Counted from the stretch's first letter, positions 17,776 through 27,596 are shown. The stretch is 64,000 bases of DNA from an uncultured Flavobacteriales bacterium (GCA_938082505.1 CALLLH010000009.1:1-64000), one strand, 5' to 3'. Notes: a model not told the origin generated them from the letters alone. Program-made: numbers and translations.

Positions 17776-20448
17776 TTACCTGACCAACTGAATTCTACCG
17801 GAATAGGTGAACGGTATCCGCAATTGGTCCTCGAGATATACCTCGTAGAGATAAACCCCATCCGGGGCGTAGTGCTCCCCGCCGTCCACATTTCCCGACC
17901 AACCTTCGGCCACCTCGGAGGTTTCAAAAACCGTCTCGCCCCAACGGTTGTAGACCTTGCAATGGTAAGCGGCGAGCCCAGTCGCCGTTGGAACCCAACG
18001 GTCGTTGACGCCGTCGTTGTTGGGTGTGAAACTGTTCGGTGCGTAGAACAAGGTGCCGTTCACCCCCACTTCCCCTTGCGCAGTGGCGGTGCACCCGTAC
18101 TCATTCACCACGGTCTGGGTGACATTGAAAACCCCGGCCCCTTGGAAAACATAGGATCCGCTGGCCACAGTCGAGGATCCGCCATCCCCGAAATTGTAGT
18201 AATGCTGAACGGCACCGGAACTCAGGTCCTCCACCTGCACCATCGGCTCCAGGATGTCCACCAGGGAAGGCTCGATGTCGAATCCAGCCGTCGGCACCGG
18301 CAGGACTTCGATGAACGCTGTTTGGGTCGCAGCAAGCTCCTGGACACAATAACCTGTGGTGGCCATCTCCAGCGTCACGGTATACGTGCCCGGCAACAGG
18401 TAGATGTGGCTGGGGGAGGGGGCACCCGAGGTGCTTCCATCTCCGAAATACCAAGTGTAGGAAGCCCCCGTCTCCGTTTGTGAGAAGTTCTCGAAACTCA
18501 CGGGCAAGGGCGGACACCCTGACACCGGACCGCCATCAAACGCAACCGAAGGGTCGAACAGAACCTCGACCTCCGACTCGAAATCCCGTTCGCATCCTTC
18601 CGCCGTCACCACCACTTCCACGGTATAGACACCCGGGGCGGGAAACGAAAGGCCTTGCAGGAATGGGCCGGATTCAAGGGCCGCAGTACCCGGTGCATAG
18701 TTCCAGACATAAGTGGCTGTCGGATCGGACACACCGATGGCTTCAAAACTGAAACTGTGCTCATCGAAACACTCGGGCTCCGGGGCTTCAAAAAACGGCT
18801 CGAGCAGCCACGCCACTTCGAATACCCCAGACGTGGTATCCGGACAATGGAAATCCCCCAGCGCCACGAGCTGCACCTCATAGCTGCCCGGTCCGGCATA
18901 GGTCCAGGTGGGATAGGCATCGAAACTGACGTCACCATTGCCCGGTTCACCAAAGGTCCACACATAGCCTGTGGCGTTTTGACTCGCATTGATGAACGGG
19001 ACCGTGAATCCGGTGCAGAAATCTTCCTGCGGCTCAATCTCGGCTTCTGGCGCAGGAGGAGGCGTCCAATCCAGCACTCCCGAGCCCACACAACCATTCT
19101 GCACCACCGTCAGTTCTGCTTCCACGTCAAAAGGCGAGGGGAATGCAATGCCACCGGGAGCAGCAAGATCGGAGATGCTGCTGCTGGCCTGAGCACCGAA
19201 ATCCCATTGAAAACTGGCATCGGGGTAATTCTCCGCAGTTCCGAAATCATACATCGGCGTTCCTGCGGGACACTCGAATCCGGTCACCTCAAGAACCGGC
19301 TCGACAGGCGCATAAACCTCGTAAATGGAGGTGGAGGTGTCCGCACAGGGCCATCCCGGATTCGCGATCAACGAAACCTCATAGGTCCCGGGGGCCGGAA
19401 AGGTGTAACTCGGATTGGCAAGGTTGGAAGTATCGGATGCGATGCCCGGCACGCCGAAATCCCAGTGGAAGAACGTGGCATTGATGCTGTATTGCACGAA
19501 TTCCATCGTCTCACCGATGCACAATTGGTCCCCGGTCTGGTTGGCGACGAGCGACGTGATGTTGGGGTCACATACAGTGACGTTGAATTGGAAATCCCGG
19601 TTGGATGTGCTCAGCAGCACACCATCCCGCCATTCCTCCACGCAAATTCCAATCACATACTGTCCCGCCGCGGTGGGCATGCCGGTAATGAAACCCGTCA
19701 CGGGATCGATTTCGAATGCGGGATCACTGTCCAACGGGTAGGTCGCCGAATACCCAGCCGCCCAACCCACAGGCGCATATGGCGGCCCGTTCGGAGGATT
19801 GGGGGCGGGTTCATTGGGGGTTCCCCCAAACAGGGGAGAGCAGAATGAGTAGGCAAGGCTGTCACCGTCAGCATCCGAGGCGCTGTGATCAAAGAAGAAG
19901 TCGAATCCTGCACACAGCGCGACCGGCGGCAAGCTGTTCCAGACAGGACTGCTGTTTTCATCCGCAGTGTCGTTTGTGCCTGGGATTTGCGTTGTGAATG
20001 TGGCCCCGGCATCATCCGGGCTGTTCAAATTCACAATGGACGGATTCCGACAACACCGTTGGTAGGACAACGTGAACCCATTGGGAGCGCTTCCGATGTC
20101 CACCACCTGCTCATACACCGCCTGCTCCACACACACGGAAGGCGGCGGCGTTCCACAGGGATTCTCCAAAGCCACAGGAACGTTGCTCACGTTCTGGAAG
20201 GACAAAGGGATGGTGAAACTGATGACCAGCTGACCGTTGGAATTGAAAACCCCCACGGAAGCGGCATCGTCGAATCCTGTGCCATTGACATTGGCCGGTC
20301 CACAATCCCGGTACACGACCAACCTGATTCTGTAACTCCCTCCGCCAAGGTCCTCATAGCTGATTTCCCCACCGACGATATGAGTCGCCAGCATGCTCCC
20401 GCCGAAGGCAACCATCAACAAAGTCAGGAATAACCGTTTGATGCACAT
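17776..20448 (-). CDS. Large secreted PKD-repeat protein with T9SS type B (gliding motility-associated) C-terminal domain
   Basis: Start MCIKRLFLTLLMVAFGGSMLATHIVGGEISYEDLGGGSYRIRLVVYRDCG; repeated PKD motifs (YTWYFGDGSTSGAPSPSHIYLLPGTYTV); C-term FYAPNSFTPNNDGVNDRWVPTATGL...VYNRWGETVFET....APDGVYLYEVYL. Confidence 0.92.
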   Translation of the reverse strand: MCIKRLFLTLLMVAFGGSMLATHIVGGEISYEDLGGGSYRIRLVVYRDCGPANVNGTGFDDAASVGVFNSNGQLVISFTIPLSFQNVSNVPVALENPCGTPPPSVCVEQAVYEQVVDIGSAPNGFTLSYQRCCRNPSIVNLNSPDDAGATFTTQIPGTNDTADENSSPVWNSLPPVALCAGFDFFFDHSASDADGDSLAYSFCSPLFGGTPNEPAPNPPNGPPYAPVGWAAGYSATYPLDSDPAFEIDPVTGFITGMPTAAGQYVIGICVEEWRDGVLLSTSNRDFQFNVTVCDPNITSLVANQTGDQLCIGETMEFVQYSINATFFHWDFGVPGIASDTSNLANPSYTFPAPGTYEVSLIANPGWPCADTSTSIYEVYAPVEPVLEVTGFECPAGTPMYDFGTAENYPDASFQWDFGAQASSSISDLAAPGGIAFPSPFDVEAELTVVQNGCVGSGVLDWTPPPAPEAEIEPQEDFCTGFTVPFINASQNATGYVWTFGEPGNGDVSFDAYPTWTYAGPGSYEVQLVALGDFHCPDTTSGVFEVAWLLEPFFEAPEPECFDEHSFSFEAIGVSDPTATYVWNYAPGTAALESGPFLQGLSFPAPGVYTVEVVVTAEGCERDFESEVEVLFDPSVAFDGGPVSGCPPLPVSFENFSQTETGASYTWYFGDGSTSGAPSPSHIYLLPGTYTVTLEMATTGYCVQELAATQTAFIEVLPVPTAGFDIEPSLVDILEPMVQVEDLSSGAVQHYYNFGDGGSSTVASGSYVFQGAGVFNVTQTVVNEYGCTATAQGEVGVNGTLFYAPNSFTPNNDGVNDRWVPTATGLAAYHCKVYNRWGETVFETSEVAEGWSGNVDGGEHYAPDGVYLYEVYLEDQLRIPFTYSGRIQLVR

Positions 20449-20589
20449 GGGGTGTTCCAAAGGGAACACTGAATTTAACCACTCAGGACTCAGAAGGTTG
20501 CACTTGCGCCAATATTCGCACTGATGTCGGTGCTTCATCGCGATGACCGACCTTTGCAACATTCTGCGCAACGCGGAATCAAGACTTAC

Positions 20590-22200
20590 ATGATTGAAAC
20601 GCACCCCGCCGACGAACCGTTGGCACCACAGGATGCGTCCCGCCCTGCAGAGGGCCAACAAGATGCCGAGGCGCGGGAAGCGCTGACCAGGGACGCACAA
20701 AATGAACCTTCAGAGGATGAAGCTCCTCCCGAAGAACCCCCGAAACTCCCATTCAAGGACTTGCCCCTGTGCGATGCCGTGCAGGAGGGGCTCGACGCCA
20801 TGGGATTCGCAGTGGCTACGCCCATACAGGCCATGGCCATCCCACCCATCACGGAAGGCAAGGACCTGATCGGCATTGCCCAAACCGGAACCGGAAAGAC
20901 AGCAGCCTTTCTGCTTCCGACCATGCACAACATTTATGAGTCCGGGGGAGGTCCACACATCAAATGTCTGATCATCACGCCCACCCGGGAATTGGCCTTG
21001 CAGATTGACCAGGCCTGTGAAGGTTTCGGCTACTTCTCAGGAACCTCGAGTGTCGCCGTATACGGCGGTGGAAGCGGGAGCGACTTCGACCGTGAGAAGA
21101 AAGCCCTCACCACCGGAGTCGACATCGCCATCGTTACGCCGGGCCGCATGTTGAGCCACATGAACCTCGGATACGTCGACCTCACCAAAATTGACGTGCT
21201 CATCCTGGACGAAGCGGACCGGATGCTGGACATGGGATTCCTCGGTGACATCAACCGCATTGCAGAGCATTGCAATCCCGAGCGTCAGACCCTGCTTTTC
21301 AGTGCGACCATGCCGGAACGCATTGGGAAGCTCGCCCAATCCATGCTCAAGGATCCCGTGACGGTGCAGATCGCACTGTCCCGACCGGCAGAAAAGGTCA
21401 TGCAGGTGGCCTATCCGGTCCATGACGACCAGAAGCCGAAGCTGCTCGTGAGTCTGCTCAAGGACCGCGGTCTTGAGTCGGTCATCGTTTTCTCGAGCCG
21501 CAAACGCTCGATTTCCGTCATTGCCCGGTCGCTCTCCAAGGCGGGGCTCAATGTCGGTTCCATCAGTTCGGACCTGGAACAAAAGGACCGGGAGGATGTC
21601 ATGCGCCGATTCCGCAGCCGGAAGATCCATGTCCTCGTGGCCACGGATGTGGTCAGCAGGGGCATCGACATCGACAACATCGAGATGGTCATCAACTATG
21701 ATGTCCCGCCCAATGAGGAGGATTACGTGCACCGCATTGGACGCACGGCCCGCGCGGGACGCGGCGGAATCGGCATCACGCTGATCACGCCGGGGGAGAT
21801 GCGCAACTTCTCCAAAATCGAGAAGCTGATCGACATGGTGATCCGAAAGGAGCGCCTGCCTGAAGAATTGGGCGAGGGGCCAACCTATGACCCGAATGCC
21901 CCATCCGACCGGGGTGGTCGCGGAGGCCGAGGAGGAGGAGGAGGAGACCGTCGCGGCGGCGGCCATGGACGCGGAGGAAATCGCCGCGATGGTGGTGGAG
22001 GCGGTCGTGGAGGCGAACGCCGACGGGACCGGGGAGGCCAGGGCGGCGGCCAGGGTGGAGACCGGCCCCAAGGCCAAGGACAATCCAGCGGTGGTGAAGG
22101 TGGCCAAGGAAAAAACAGACGCAACCGAAGCGGCAAACGCCGTGGCGGGAGCGGCCAGGGCCATGGCGGCCCGCGAGGAGGGGGGGCACCCCAAAGCTGA
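20590..22200 (+). CDS. DEAD-box RNA helicase with RGG-rich C-terminal tail
   Basis: Q-motif/ATPIQAMAIP, AQTGTGKTAAFLLP, PTRELALQ, DEADRMLDMGF, FSATMP, HRIGRTARAGRGG; tail DRGGRGGRGGGGGDRRGGGHGRGGNRRDGGGGGRGG. Confidence 0.96.
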   Translation: MIETHPADEPLAPQDASRPAEGQQDAEAREALTRDAQNEPSEDEAPPEEPPKLPFKDLPLCDAVQEGLDAMGFAVATPIQAMAIPPITEGKDLIGIAQTGTGKTAAFLLPTMHNIYESGGGPHIKCLIITPTRELALQIDQACEGFGYFSGTSSVAVYGGGSGSDFDREKKALTTGVDIAIVTPGRMLSHMNLGYVDLTKIDVLILDEADRMLDMGFLGDINRIAEHCNPERQTLLFSATMPERIGKLAQSMLKDPVTVQIALSRPAEKVMQVAYPVHDDQKPKLLVSLLKDRGLESVIVFSSRKRSISVIARSLSKAGLNVGSISSDLEQKDREDVMRRFRSRKIHVLVATDVVSRGIDIDNIEMVINYDVPPNEEDYVHRIGRTARAGRGGIGITLITPGEMRNFSKIEKLIDMVIRKERLPEELGEGPTYDPNAPSDRGGRGGRGGGGGDRRGGGHGRGGNRRDGGGGGRGGERRRDRGGQGGGQGGDRPQGQGQSSGGEGGQGKNRRNRSGKRRGGSGQGHGGPRGGGAPQS

Positions 22201-22205
22201 GGGCC

Positions 22206-22601
22206 ATGGCGTCGGAGTATCTGGACGGCGAACTGGCAGGTCGGCTGACCGCAGAGGAATTCCGGGTCCTGCGGCGCAATGGAACTGAACGCCCATTCTC
22301 CAGCGAACTGAACGACGAGAAAAGGTCAGGGACCTACCATTGCAAGGTGTGCGATGCAGCACTGTTCAACCATTCGGCCAAATTCGATTCAGGATGCGGG
22401 TGGCCAAGCTTCGATCAGGAGATCGAAGCCGCCCGAGTGACCCGCATTCGCGACGTCAGCCACGGCATGGTCCGCGTCGAAATTCGCTGTGCGGAGTGCG
22501 ATTCACATCTCGGCCATGTGTTTCCGGACGGTCCCACCGAGACCGGCACACGGCACTGCGTCAACGGCGTCTGCTTGACTTTCCGTTCAGACGAAAGTTG
22601 A
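22206..22601 (+). CDS. msrB: Peptide-methionine (R)-S-oxide reductase
   Basis: GTYHCKVCDAALFNHSAKFDSGCGWPSFDQEI; EIRCAECDSHLGHVFPDGPTETGTRHCVNGVCLTF. Confidence 0.96.
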   Translation: MASEYLDGELAGRLTAEEFRVLRRNGTERPFSSELNDEKRSGTYHCKVCDAALFNHSAKFDSGCGWPSFDQEIEAARVTRIRDVSHGMVRVEIRCAECDSHLGHVFPDGPTETGTRHCVNGVCLTFRSDES

Positions 22602-22602
22602 C

Positions 22603-23163
22603 TCAACGCCGCCGTTGACGGCCGGGGCCGCGCCCCATATTCCCTCTGGCACGGCGGTCTTCAGGACCCATGCGTTCCTGAAGCCTGTCGCGCATTCGCT
22701 GTTCAAAAGCCTGCTGCGCACGGACGCAGCGGAGCGCGAATTGCGGATCGAACGCAGTGGCCATCTCCCGAAGGAAATTCGCCCGAACCTTGGCTTCTTC
22801 CACATTCAGACTTTCCAGCAAACCCAGCAGCTCATTGAATTCCTCCGCGCCATCGGAGTCGCACTTGGCCCATGCTTTTCTGGCCTCATTCTTCCTCTTC
22901 TTGAGCTCCATCATCCTTTCCTTTTGAACATTGAAAATGGGCCAGAACACCTGCGCCGTCTGGGCATCAAGCTCAAGCTCCTCGGTCAGAAAACCCACCA
23001 CCATGGCATCCATTCGCTCCCGGAGGGCCTCACGGTCGGGGCCACCTTCCGGCCTGTCAGGTTGAGCCATCATCAGAGACGACCACAAGGGTCCCAAGGT
23101 CAAGGCCAACAAGCACAGGAAACGGGAAATATTCAGCATGCTGTTCATCAGATTGGAAATCAA
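22603..23163 (-). CDS. Periplasmic Spy/CpxP-like (heavy-metal sensor-like) protein
   Basis: Signal peptide then FLTEELELDAQTAQVFWPIFNVQKERMMELKKRKNEARKAW...; helical, charged; RGNMGRGPGRQRRR tail. Confidence 0.6.
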   Translation of the reverse strand: MISNLMNSMLNISRFLCLLALTLGPLWSSLMMAQPDRPEGGPDREALRERMDAMVVGFLTEELELDAQTAQVFWPIFNVQKERMMELKKRKNEARKAWAKCDSDGAEEFNELLGLLESLNVEEAKVRANFLREMATAFDPQFALRCVRAQQAFEQRMRDRLQERMGPEDRRARGNMGRGPGRQRRR

Positions 23164-23495
23164 TAGGTGGAAGGCCAGACTTCATCCTCCAGCCCAAGGG
23201 TCATGTCTTCGTCAATCAGTTCCATGATACCGACAAGTTCCTCATCAGTCAAGGCTTCGAGCTGACAAGCAAAGGTGACGCAGGGAGGCGGTTTCATGGC
23301 CTCGGCCAAGGCGAACCCCAAGCCCACCATCAAGGCCAGGGCAGCCGCGATGGACCACGCCGAATACACCAGGCTCAATCCGCTCTCACGGGAATCCGCC
23401 AACACCCCGGCAACGGCGCGCTCCACTGCAGCATCCGATACGCGGAAACCATCGTCTCGACGGTCAGGTGCAGAATTCATGGAGTTGGACATCAT
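23160..23495 (-). CDS. Small single-TM protein, candidate anti-sigma/regulatory partner
   Basis: MMSNSMNSAPDRRDDGFRVSDAAVERAVAGVLADSRESGLSLVYSAWSIAAALALMVGLGFALAEAMKPPPCVTFACQLEAL...; between the ECF sigma gene and the Spy-like gene; 4-bp overlap with the latter. Confidence 0.6.
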   Translation of the reverse strand: MMSNSMNSAPDRRDDGFRVSDAAVERAVAGVLADSRESGLSLVYSAWSIAAALALMVGLGFALAEAMKPPPCVTFACQLEALTDEELVGIMELIDEDMTLGLEDEVWPSTY

Positions 23496-23523
23496 CTCAG
23501 AAACGAAAAGGGTAGCCCCGGGT

Positions 23524-24063
23524 TTAAAAGACCTGCGATTCGAGTTCCAACAGAAGGATGGACTCGATTTTCTTTCTCGCATGGTGGTAGGAAGCCTTGA
23601 GCGCGCCCTCGGAAGTGCCGGTCTCCAGAGCGAGATCGGCATAGGGACGGTCGTCGAAGTAACGGGCCTGAAAGACCCAACGCTGTTTCGGCGGAAGGGT
23701 CGAGATGGCTGCGTGGAGGCGGGCAAGGATGACATCACCCTCGAAGTCGGGTGAAGACAACACCTGCGCGGTGCGCTCCTCCAACAATGTGTCCAGGGGC
23801 CCCATCCTACGGAGTGTCCGCTTTCGTGCAGCGTCAATCGTCGCATTGCGGGTAATCCGCAGAAGCCAGGCCCTGCGTTGCGCCTCATTGCCTTCAAAAT
23901 CAGCCCATGATTGCCAAGCCTTGATGAACACCGACTGAGCCACATCTTCAGCATCCTCGGTCACACCGAGCATCCGGCGGCTTTGGGAGAGCACCATCCG
24001 GTAATGCTGACGCATCCACTGTGCGAAGTCAAGGGGTTCCGTTATCGCTTCTTTTTTCCGCAC
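23524..24063 (-). CDS. ECF-type RNA polymerase sigma factor (GTG start)
   Basis: VRKKEAITEPLDFAQWMRQHYRMVLSQSRRMLGVTEDAEDVAQSVFIKAWQSWADF (region 2); ISTLPPKQRWVFQARYFDDRPYADLALETGTSEGALKASYHHARKKIE (region 4). Confidence 0.9.
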   Translation of the reverse strand: MRKKEAITEPLDFAQWMRQHYRMVLSQSRRMLGVTEDAEDVAQSVFIKAWQSWADFEGNEAQRRAWLLRITRNATIDAARKRTLRRMGPLDTLLEERTAQVLSSPDFEGDVILARLHAAISTLPPKQRWVFQARYFDDRPYADLALETGTSEGALKASYHHARKKIESILLLELESQVF

Positions 24064-24097
24064 GTGCTCCAAAGGAACGGGAAGAAGGCGTCCGCGT

Positions 24098-24922
24098 TTA
24101 AGCGAAGGCCTGACCGATGACGGACAACCCCTGCTCAGCGATGCCCGGTGCGGCGGCAAACGTCTCCTTTCCGGACAGCAGGGTTTGGGCATCCAAAACT
24201 CCATTGAAACCACAGGTGACTCCTCCCGCTTCCTGAACGAGCAGCAGTCCGGCGGCGATGTCCCATGGCTGCAGGCTGTATTCGAAGAAAAGATCGAAGC
24301 GTCCGCAAGCGACATACGCCAGGTCAATGGCCGCGGACCCCATCCTCCGCAACCCACGGGTCCCTCCGGCAAACGCAGTCAACGCCTCCAGATATGGCCC
24401 CATCCTGGAAAAATCCCAATGGGGAAAACCCGTGGCGATCAAAGACTCGGACAATGCACTCCGTCCGGAACAGCTGACCGGAACACCATTGAGGCAGGTG
24501 CCGCCGCCCTTGAAGGCCGTGAAACACTCCTCTCTATTCGGGTCATAGACCACAGCCAGAATAGGCTCGTTTCCATCCACCAAGGCCACGGAAACACAGA
24601 AGACCGGAAGCCCATGGATAAGGTTGGTCGTGCCGTCCAGCGGATCCACCACCCAACGATAACGGACACCTTCGGCAGCCTGGCCAGTGCCTTCCTCAGC
24701 CAGGAATCCCGCCTCGGGAAAAACCAGCTCCAGTCCTTTCACCAGCTGGGCCTCAGCAGTCTTGTCCACATGGCTGACCAGAGAATTGAGGCTTTTGGTC
24801 TCGACCATGTCCTGCGAGACCTTTTGAGACAGCAGATATGACCCTACAGGACGGATGACCTGAACCGCCTCATCGAGCATGGACGCCAGATCCAACAGGC
24901 CTTTACTCATTGTTCGCGGCAT
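24098..24922 (-). CDS. Inositol monophosphatase family protein
   Basis: AGFLAEEG; RWVVDPLDGTTNLIHGLPVFCVSVAL; LQPWDIAAGLLLVQEAGG. Confidence 0.93.
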   Translation of the reverse strand: MPRTMSKGLLDLASMLDEAVQVIRPVGSYLLSQKVSQDMVETKSLNSLVSHVDKTAEAQLVKGLELVFPEAGFLAEEGTGQAAEGVRYRWVVDPLDGTTNLIHGLPVFCVSVALVDGNEPILAVVYDPNREECFTAFKGGGTCLNGVPVSCSGRSALSESLIATGFPHWDFSRMGPYLEALTAFAGGTRGLRRMGSAAIDLAYVACGRFDLFFEYSLQPWDIAAGLLLVQEAGGVTCGFNGVLDAQTLLSGKETFAAAPGIAEQGLSVIGQAFA

Positions 24923-26132
24923 ATTTTCCTCGCCTTCTCCATTGGAAGGTCAACAGGGTTGCTCCTGCGATGAAAGTCAACGTGGCAATCAGCTCCGCCT
25001 GGGTCATGACCAAGCCCAGAAAATCCATCGGCGCATTGACCCGGATCTTCTCGATGAAAAAGCGCTCGAAGCCATTGAACATCAAGTACACCGAGAACAA
25101 CACACCGGGCACCTTCCAGCGTTTGCGCATGGACCAGAGGAAGCCGCAAATGGCCACTGCCATGATGGTCTCATAAAACGAGGTCGGGTAGACCCCGGGG
25201 TCGAGATAAGTGCCGAACCCTTGGAAGATGGGCCATGGGTCGTTCTCGGTGATCAACTTGCCCGTATATCCTGCAGGTCTTGGACCGAACACCGCATTGA
25301 CATTGTTGGGAAACTGATAGCTCCAGACCCAATCCGGCGCCCACGACAACCAATCCGGTTTTGGATGCGGATTGGGAATGCCCCAATCCCCATCTCCGCT
25401 GATCTGGCAGCCGATCCGACCTATGCCATAGGCGAGCATCAGTCCGGGTGCCGTCGCATCGGCGAGATGCAGGAAGCGGATGCCGTGACGCCGTCCGTAA
25501 AGGGCCACCGCGACACCCCCAACAATCAGGCCACCGTAGATGGTCAATCCTCCGAGAAACCCTTGGAGTGAAGGCGCCGTGAAAAAGGCCACCATCTCAT
25601 CGGGATACTCGAGCAGATGAAAGAATTTGGCTCCGAGGACACCACCCACGGCCGCCACCAGGGTGATGTTGCCCGTGCGCTCCCACGGATGAACCTGAAC
25701 GGATTCCTCTCGAGGCTTGTCAAGCCTTTGGGCCATGTCCTCACGATACCGAAGAAAGCCCATCACAGCAGCTCCCAATATGCCGAGCAGGGGATACCCC
25801 TTCCCACTGAAAAGGTGGACTTGTGGCGCTCCTCCACCTGCAAAGAGCTCACCGGCATTCCACAGCAACCAGGTCACCTTCCAGCCCAGAATCAGGCCGA
25901 GGAAGGCGCTGGAGGCCCAGGCCAAAGGACCCGCTGCTTTGCCCACCCAGACTTTGGAAACGGTGGGGGCGATCCTGCCCTCGGCTTCCTTGCGTCGCAA
26001 TTCAAGCTTGAGCATGGCACTGGCCGCAACAAAAGCAAAGGCCACCATCAATCCGAAGGTGTTGACCAGCTTCAATGCCGGCACCTCCCAACCGAAAAGG
26101 TCCTGAAAGAGGAAAAAGAGATTCGGATACAC
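24903..26132 (-). CDS. lgt: Prolipoprotein diacylglyceryl transferase, extended form
   Basis: GGLTIYGGLIVGG; ATAPGLMLAYGIGRIGCQISGDGDWG; PTSFYETIM; FNGFERFFIEKIRVN. Confidence 0.92.
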   Translation of the reverse strand: MYPNLFFLFQDLFGWEVPALKLVNTFGLMVAFAFVAASAMLKLELRRKEAEGRIAPTVSKVWVGKAAGPLAWASSAFLGLILGWKVTWLLWNAGELFAGGGAPQVHLFSGKGYPLLGILGAAVMGFLRYREDMAQRLDKPREESVQVHPWERTGNITLVAAVGGVLGAKFFHLLEYPDEMVAFFTAPSLQGFLGGLTIYGGLIVGGVAVALYGRRHGIRFLHLADATAPGLMLAYGIGRIGCQISGDGDWGIPNPHPKPDWLSWAPDWVWSYQFPNNVNAVFGPRPAGYTGKLITENDPWPIFQGFGTYLDPGVYPTSFYETIMAVAICGFLWSMRKRWKVPGVLFSVYLMFNGFERFFIEKIRVNAPMDFLGLVMTQAELIATLTFIAGATLLTFQWRRRGKYAANNE

Positions 26133-26148
26133 GAGTAGAATTCTGGGC

Positions 26149-27492
26149 TCAAGTTAGGGCCGCCCTAAACCGGCCCGGGACGACACCCTGCTTCATCCCT
26201 TCGAGGGTAACGGGAACGATGGAGCCCGGCTTCATGTCCTTGGAATCTTCCACCGCCACACGCACGTATTCCGGAGTGTAGCCCGACCGACGTCCGGCAT
26301 CGTCCACTTCGGATTCCAGCAGCACGGGACGGGTGCGGCCCTCGAAACGGGCGGCATGGGCCCACTGGCACTTCAAGCCCATCTGGCGCAACACCTTGTT
26401 CCGCTGTTTCCGGATTTCCATGGGCACGACATCCTCAATCCGCAGGGCCGTGGTCTTGGGCCGCTCGCTGTAGGTAAAGACATGGAAGTACGCTGCGGGC
26501 AGGCTCCCGAGGAAGTCCACGGTCTCCTGGAAAGCGGCCTCATCCTCACCCGGAAACCCGACAATGACATCGATACCGATGGCCGCATCCGGCATCAATT
26601 CCAGGATCCTATCGACCCGCTCACGGTACAATGCCGTCCTGTATCGGCGCCTCATGGCGGACAGAATGGTGTCGCTTCCGCTTTGAAGGGGGATGTGGAA
26701 ATGCGGTTGGAATTTTCGGGATGTCGCCACAAACTCGATGATGTCCTCGGAGAGCAGATTGGGTTCAATCGAACTGATCCGGAAACGCTCGATTCCGGCC
26801 AGCCTTTCCTCGGATTCCAACGCCATGCAGAGCTCGAGCAAGGTTTCATCCTGGGCCTTTCCGAAATCTCCGATGTTGACCCCGGTCAGTACGATTTCCC
26901 GGGCACCGGCATCGACCGCCTTCTGCGCCTCAGCCAATGTGGTGGACACGTCCGCACTTCTCGACCTGCCCCGGGCGAGGGGAATCGTGCAGAACGCGCA
27001 GAAATAATCACATCCATCCTGCACCTTCAGGAAACTGCGCGTGCGGTCTCCTGAACTCACCGCCGGATGGAATGCGGTAACCTCCCGAATCTCGCCCCGG
27101 TGCACCACCGCCTTGCCCGTTGTACGGGATTGTTGGCACAAGGCATCCCGCTCCTCGACATAAGCCGCCAGGTTGAACTTTTCTTGCGCGCCGAGCACGA
27201 GGTCCACGCCCTCAATCCCGGCGATCTCCTCCGGCTTCAATTGCGCATAGCAGCCAATGACCACCACCACGGAATCCGGATTCGCCGACTTGGCGCGCCG
27301 CACGATGTTGCGGCATTTGGCATCCGCATGGTCCGTCACTGAACAGGTGTTGACCACCACGACATCCGGCTGGTCCTCCACTGAAACCCGGGCATATCCC
27401 GATTCGAGCAACCCGTTTGCCAACGCGCTGCTCTCCGAGAAATTCAGTTTGCACCCCAAGGTTTCGAATGCCACCCGACCGCGGTTCGCCAT
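26149..27492 (-). CDS. mtaB: tRNA t6A37 methylthiotransferase MtaB
   Basis: RVAFETLGCKLNFSESSALANGL; VVNTCSVTDHADAKCRNIVRRA; FLKVQDGCDYFCAFCTIPLARGRSRS (radical SAM CxxxCxxC). Confidence 0.95.
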   Translation of the reverse strand: MANRGRVAFETLGCKLNFSESSALANGLLESGYARVSVEDQPDVVVVNTCSVTDHADAKCRNIVRRAKSANPDSVVVVIGCYAQLKPEEIAGIEGVDLVLGAQEKFNLAAYVEERDALCQQSRTTGKAVVHRGEIREVTAFHPAVSSGDRTRSFLKVQDGCDYFCAFCTIPLARGRSRSADVSTTLAEAQKAVDAGAREIVLTGVNIGDFGKAQDETLLELCMALESEERLAGIERFRISSIEPNLLSEDIIEFVATSRKFQPHFHIPLQSGSDTILSAMRRRYRTALYRERVDRILELMPDAAIGIDVIVGFPGEDEAAFQETVDFLGSLPAAYFHVFTYSERPKTTALRIEDVVPMEIRKQRNKVLRQMGLKCQWAHAARFEGRTRPVLLESEVDDAGRRSGYTPEYVRVAVEDSKDMKPGSIVPVTLEGMKQGVVPGRFRAALT

Positions 27493-27596
27493 GGCCGCAA
27501 AACTAAGGGCAACCAAAAGTGGATTTCAGCTGTTACCCTTGAGCAGGAAGGGTGCACATTCACATCCCTATCTTGCGCAACTGCAAACCCTCAAGG

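Noticed and set aside
21887-22288. 133-aa A/E-rich plus-strand ORF overlapping the RGG tail
   Set aside because: Frame-shifted reading of the repetitive GGN-rich region; the in-frame RGG tail explains the sequence.
21037-22362. 441-aa minus-strand ORF opposite the DEAD-box helicase
   Set aside because: Antisense shadow; the A/S/T-rich segment mirrors the RGG-encoding DNA.
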